From contig NZ_CP011040.1 in NCBI RefSeq assembly GCF_000238255.3, positions 62,001 through 126,000 on the forward strand: a stretch of 64,000 nt of DNA, given 5' to 3'. Source of the DNA: Pseudoalteromonas spongiae UST010723-006 (GTDB taxonomy: Bacteria; Pseudomonadota; Gammaproteobacteria; Enterobacterales; Alteromonadaceae). Within the stretch, counting starts at the first letter, position 1. Each line of letters starts with the position of its first letter. Below the pieces are notes generated by a model. The model was not told the origin of the DNA and did no database searches. It worked only from the letters and a program-made list of their open reading frames with translations. The position numbers were made by a program, and so were the translations under genes. Below are positions 62,004 through 64,000 of the stretch, in pieces.

Positions 62004-62960
62004 ATGTTTATAAAAATAGTTAAGACGTTTTTGATTTGTCTGTTTTGCATAATTGCTCTAGGAGTGTTTAATGCTTATGTGTTCGTTCCTGACTTACAGC
62101 GACATGGCGAGATTGTGGCCTATCGAGGAGGCGGAAGTGCAGTTAACTATGAAAAATTAAAAAAAACTGGCTGTACCTCCCTTTCAATAGAAGCATCAAA
62201 GGGCAATTCAGTTGAAAACACACTAGAAGCTGCGGCGTCTTCCGTTGCAGCCGGAGCTAACGTAATTCATCTAAATGTTCACAGAACGCGTGATGATCAA
62301 CTGGTTGTTTTTCATGACTGGACGTTAGATTGTGCTACAAATGGGTCTGGGCCAGTACATAAAACATCGTTTGAGCAGTTGAAAAATCTTGATGCAGGAT
62401 ATGGGTATACGTTTGATGATGGTGCGACTTTCCCATTTAGAGGAAAAGGTTTTAGGATTTCCAAGTTAGAGGCGTTTTACGAACGGTATCCAAAGCATGA
62501 GTTTTGGCTAAACCTAAAGAATAACGACATACGATCATTCGAAACTCTATATGAGTATTTAGCTGGAAAAAAATCTAGCCATATTGTAATTACCTCTTCA
62601 AAAGGTATGGAGTGGTTTCGAAACAAGGATTCGTCTTTACGGTTAGCAAGCGTTGGTAGTGTAAAGAGTTGCGGATTAAATTATCTTTTAGTTGGATGGG
62701 CTGGACTAGTTCCTGAGTCCTGTAGGAATGCCATTCTTTTTATACCTCCCTCGATGACAAAGTTTTTTTGGGGCTATCCTGAACGCCTCGCATCAAGACT
62801 ACAGAGTTATGGTTCGGATGTTTATCTTTGGTCTCGACATGAATCGATTACCCAATCCTACGATGACGCTGTCGCATCGGGTATTGGTGTTATCACGAGT
62901 GATCTTGAGTTTATTCGTGCAACACAAGCTAACAAACGTGTCAATCAAGACGCTCGCTAG
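62004..62960 (+). CDS. Glycerophosphodiester phosphodiesterase-like protein lacking metal ligands
   Basis: A 318-residue protein anchored by an N-terminal helix (about 5-27), with a GDPD TIM-barrel facing the periplasm. The family landmarks are visible: VAYRGGGS, VENTLEAA, GANVIHLNVHRTRDDQLVVFHDWTLDCATNGSG (about residues 87-119) and VITSDLEF. The catalytic His of HRG is Tyr, and the E and D of the metal-binding IELD motif are H and N. Only the HD pair and ENT remain. An enzyme acting on glycerophosphodiesters is therefore doubtful; it may bind lipid headgroups or have a new activity. It follows the short attC site. Confidence 0.75.
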   Translation: MFIKIVKTFLICLFCIIALGVFNAYVFVPDLQRHGEIVAYRGGGSAVNYEKLKKTGCTSLSIEASKGNSVENTLEAAASSVAAGANVIHLNVHRTRDDQLVVFHDWTLDCATNGSGPVHKTSFEQLKNLDAGYGYTFDDGATFPFRGKGFRISKLEAFYERYPKHEFWLNLKNNDIRSFETLYEYLAGKKSSHIVITSSKGMEWFRNKDSSLRLASVGSVKSCGLNYLLVGWAGLVPESCRNAILFIPPSMTKFFWGYPERLASRLQSYGSDVYLWSRHESITQSYDDAVASGIGVITSDLEFIRATQANKRVNQDAR

Positions 62961-63081
62961 CTCAAAGCTATTACGGCGTTACGAATAACATTTGTTGGCA
63001 CGTAAGCCTTTAATGGCAACTGTTAAAGGGGCTGATCACTTAACTAACTGTTAAATAATCAGCCTAGCAGGAGTGTAAAAG

Positions 63082-63585
63082 TTAGTTATAGGCACCACTT
63101 GCATAGTGTAATTCGTAGCTGTGGCTGTATATTTCTAAGATATTGCCAAATGGGTCTTCCATATAAATCATACGGTAAGGTTTTTCACCAGGGTAATAAT
63201 AGCGTGGTTTTGCCATGCGTTTTTTACCGCCAGCGGCGACAATTTTTTCAGCCAATCCTTCTACATCTGGGTCTTGCACACAAAAGTGGAAAATACCTGT
63301 TTTCCAATATTCAAAGTTATCTTCGGGGTTTTCTTGGTTTTTAAATTCAAATAGTTCAACACCAATGCGGTCACCAGTAGATAAATGGGCAATGCGAAAA
63401 CGTTGCCAGCCAGCACCAAACACATCGGTGCACATCTCGCCAATTGGCGAGTCGTCTTCAATAATTTCAGTGGGTTTCATAATTAAATACCAGCCTAACA
63501 CCTCAGTGTAGAATTTTACTGCGGCTTCTAGGTCAGGTACTGAAATACCAATGTGTGAAAAGCTTCTTGGGTATGTGTGTGACAT
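63082..63585 (-). CDS. VOC superfamily (glyoxalase/dioxygenase-like) protein
   Basis: A 167-residue vicinal-oxygen-chelate protein. It opens FSHIGISVPDLEAAVKFYTEVLGW, with metal-ligand His11, and has GIFHFCVQDPDVEGLAEKI with His102 in the second module and MEDPFGNILEIYSHSYE with a glutamate at the last ligand position. The function could be lyase, dioxygenase or isomerase; nothing here decides. It is divergent from a LysR gene that probably controls it. Confidence 0.87.
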   Translation of the reverse strand: MSHTYPRSFSHIGISVPDLEAAVKFYTEVLGWYLIMKPTEIIEDDSPIGEMCTDVFGAGWQRFRIAHLSTGDRIGVELFEFKNQENPEDNFEYWKTGIFHFCVQDPDVEGLAEKIVAAGGKKRMAKPRYYYPGEKPYRMIYMEDPFGNILEIYSHSYELHYASGAYN

Positions 63586-63687
63586 TGTGTTTCCTTTTCA
63601 AACAAGAAAAATTACTTGTGCTAAGCCTAGTTGATCAACTAAATTAATTGAAATTATTAAATTTTAGAAAACCTATAATTTAAAATT

Positions 63688-64000
63688 ATGATGTTAAATA
63701 ACATATGGTTAAAAACTTATATCACCCTAGTTGAGACAAAAAGTTTTACCAAAACCGCAGATTTATTAGCAATGACACAACCGGGTGTTAGCCAACATTT
63801 GCAAAAGTTAGAGAGTTATTGCGGCCAAGCCTTAATAAAGCGCTATGGCAAAGCATTTGAAATTACCGAGCAAGGAAAGTTGGTATATGACTATGCATTG
63901 TCGACGTTTAAGGGGCAGATTGATTTACTCGAGCAACTTAACTTTGATGATAAACACAGTGGGGTGTGTCGTATTGCATGCTCTGGCGCAAATGCATTAC
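63688..64000 (+). CDS. LysR family transcriptional regulator, cut by the window end
   Basis: The first 104 codons are visible. The helix-turn-helix reads SFTKTADLLAMTQPGVSQHLQKLESYCGQALIKR, the LysR pattern, and the start of the effector domain GVCRIACSGAN follows. There are two ATG codons in tandem; either could start the protein. It is divergent from the VOC protein gene 102 bp away and is its likely regulator. Confidence 0.85.
   Translation, partial: MMLNNIWLKTYITLVETKSFTKTADLLAMTQPGVSQHLQKLESYCGQALIKRYGKAFEITEQGKLVYDYALSTFKGQIDLLEQLNFDDKHSGVCRIACSGANAL

Noticed and set aside
62961..63081. A fifth attC after the GDPD-like gene (GGCGTTACG at about 62975)
   Set aside because: One core-like half is visible, but no matching partner or hairpin, so it may be chance.
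1..64000. CRISPR array, prophage, intact insertion sequence, tRNA or rRNA genes, integron integrase
   Set aside because: I looked for regular short repeats, transposase or integrase frames and stable RNA genes, and saw none in the window.

Overview
The window looks like the chromosome of a marine gammaproteobacterium of the order Alteromonadales, most like Pseudoalteromonas or a close relative. The reasons are the moderately AT-rich coding, two TonB-dependent receptors, three methyl-accepting chemotaxis proteins, a GlyGly-CTERM sorting signal, an SLC5-type sensor kinase and many small regulators beside their targets. This placement is inferred from gene style, not from a marker gene. I saw no rRNA, tRNA, CRISPR array, intact transposase or integrase.

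Layout. 0-6.3 kb: an unknown protein, a gamma-glutamylcyclotransferase-like protein, anmK, a kexin-like secreted protease with a small secreted partner gene, and a remnant of a GlyGly-CTERM surface protein. 6.4-18.1 kb: an Aer-like energy-taxis receptor, an M3 peptidase lipoprotein, an LD-carboxypeptidase/reductase pair, a solute-binding protein, an EamA exporter, a Met/His-rich TonB receptor (copper-receptor style) and a second chemoreceptor. 18.5-25.1 kb: a large transporter-linked hybrid kinase, a DoxX/LysR pair and an EAL-HDOD protein. 25.3-27.1 kb: three small genes on the minus strand separated by attC-like sites, a small integron-cassette cluster without an integrase. 27.3-30 kb: an epimerase, an EamA transporter and an AraC regulator.

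30-38 kb is a coherent locus for (R)-3-hydroxybutyrate or short hydroxybutyrate esters. A TonB receptor and a NarL-type response regulator lie on one strand. Divergent from them are a GntP permease, an exported MetX-like hydrolase, 3-hydroxybutyrate dehydrogenase and both subunits of a 3-oxoacid CoA-transferase, so 3-hydroxybutyrate would become acetoacetate and then acetoacetyl-CoA. 38-43 kb holds a Gld-like ABC system. 43-48 kb holds gene debris, a TetR/HPP pair with a very strong operator, a STAS-like protein, a cold-shock protein and an HxlR-controlled redox pair. 48-52 kb holds a dCache chemoreceptor followed by a porin and a solute-binding protein.

52.6-56.3 kb is a zinc-starvation operon headed by a good Zur box: zur, an unusual dihydroorotase with QxH in place of HxH, DUF1826 and a COG0523 metallochaperone GTPase. 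Divergent from it are a PhoX/DUF839-like protein and a subclass B1 metallo-beta-lactamase. 58.6-59.6 kb is an HxlR/SnoaL pair. 60.2-63 kb is a second cassette-like cluster on the plus strand with attC sites, one of them extremely short, and a GDPD-like protein that lacks its metal ligands. A VOC protein and a LysR gene cut by the window edge close the region.
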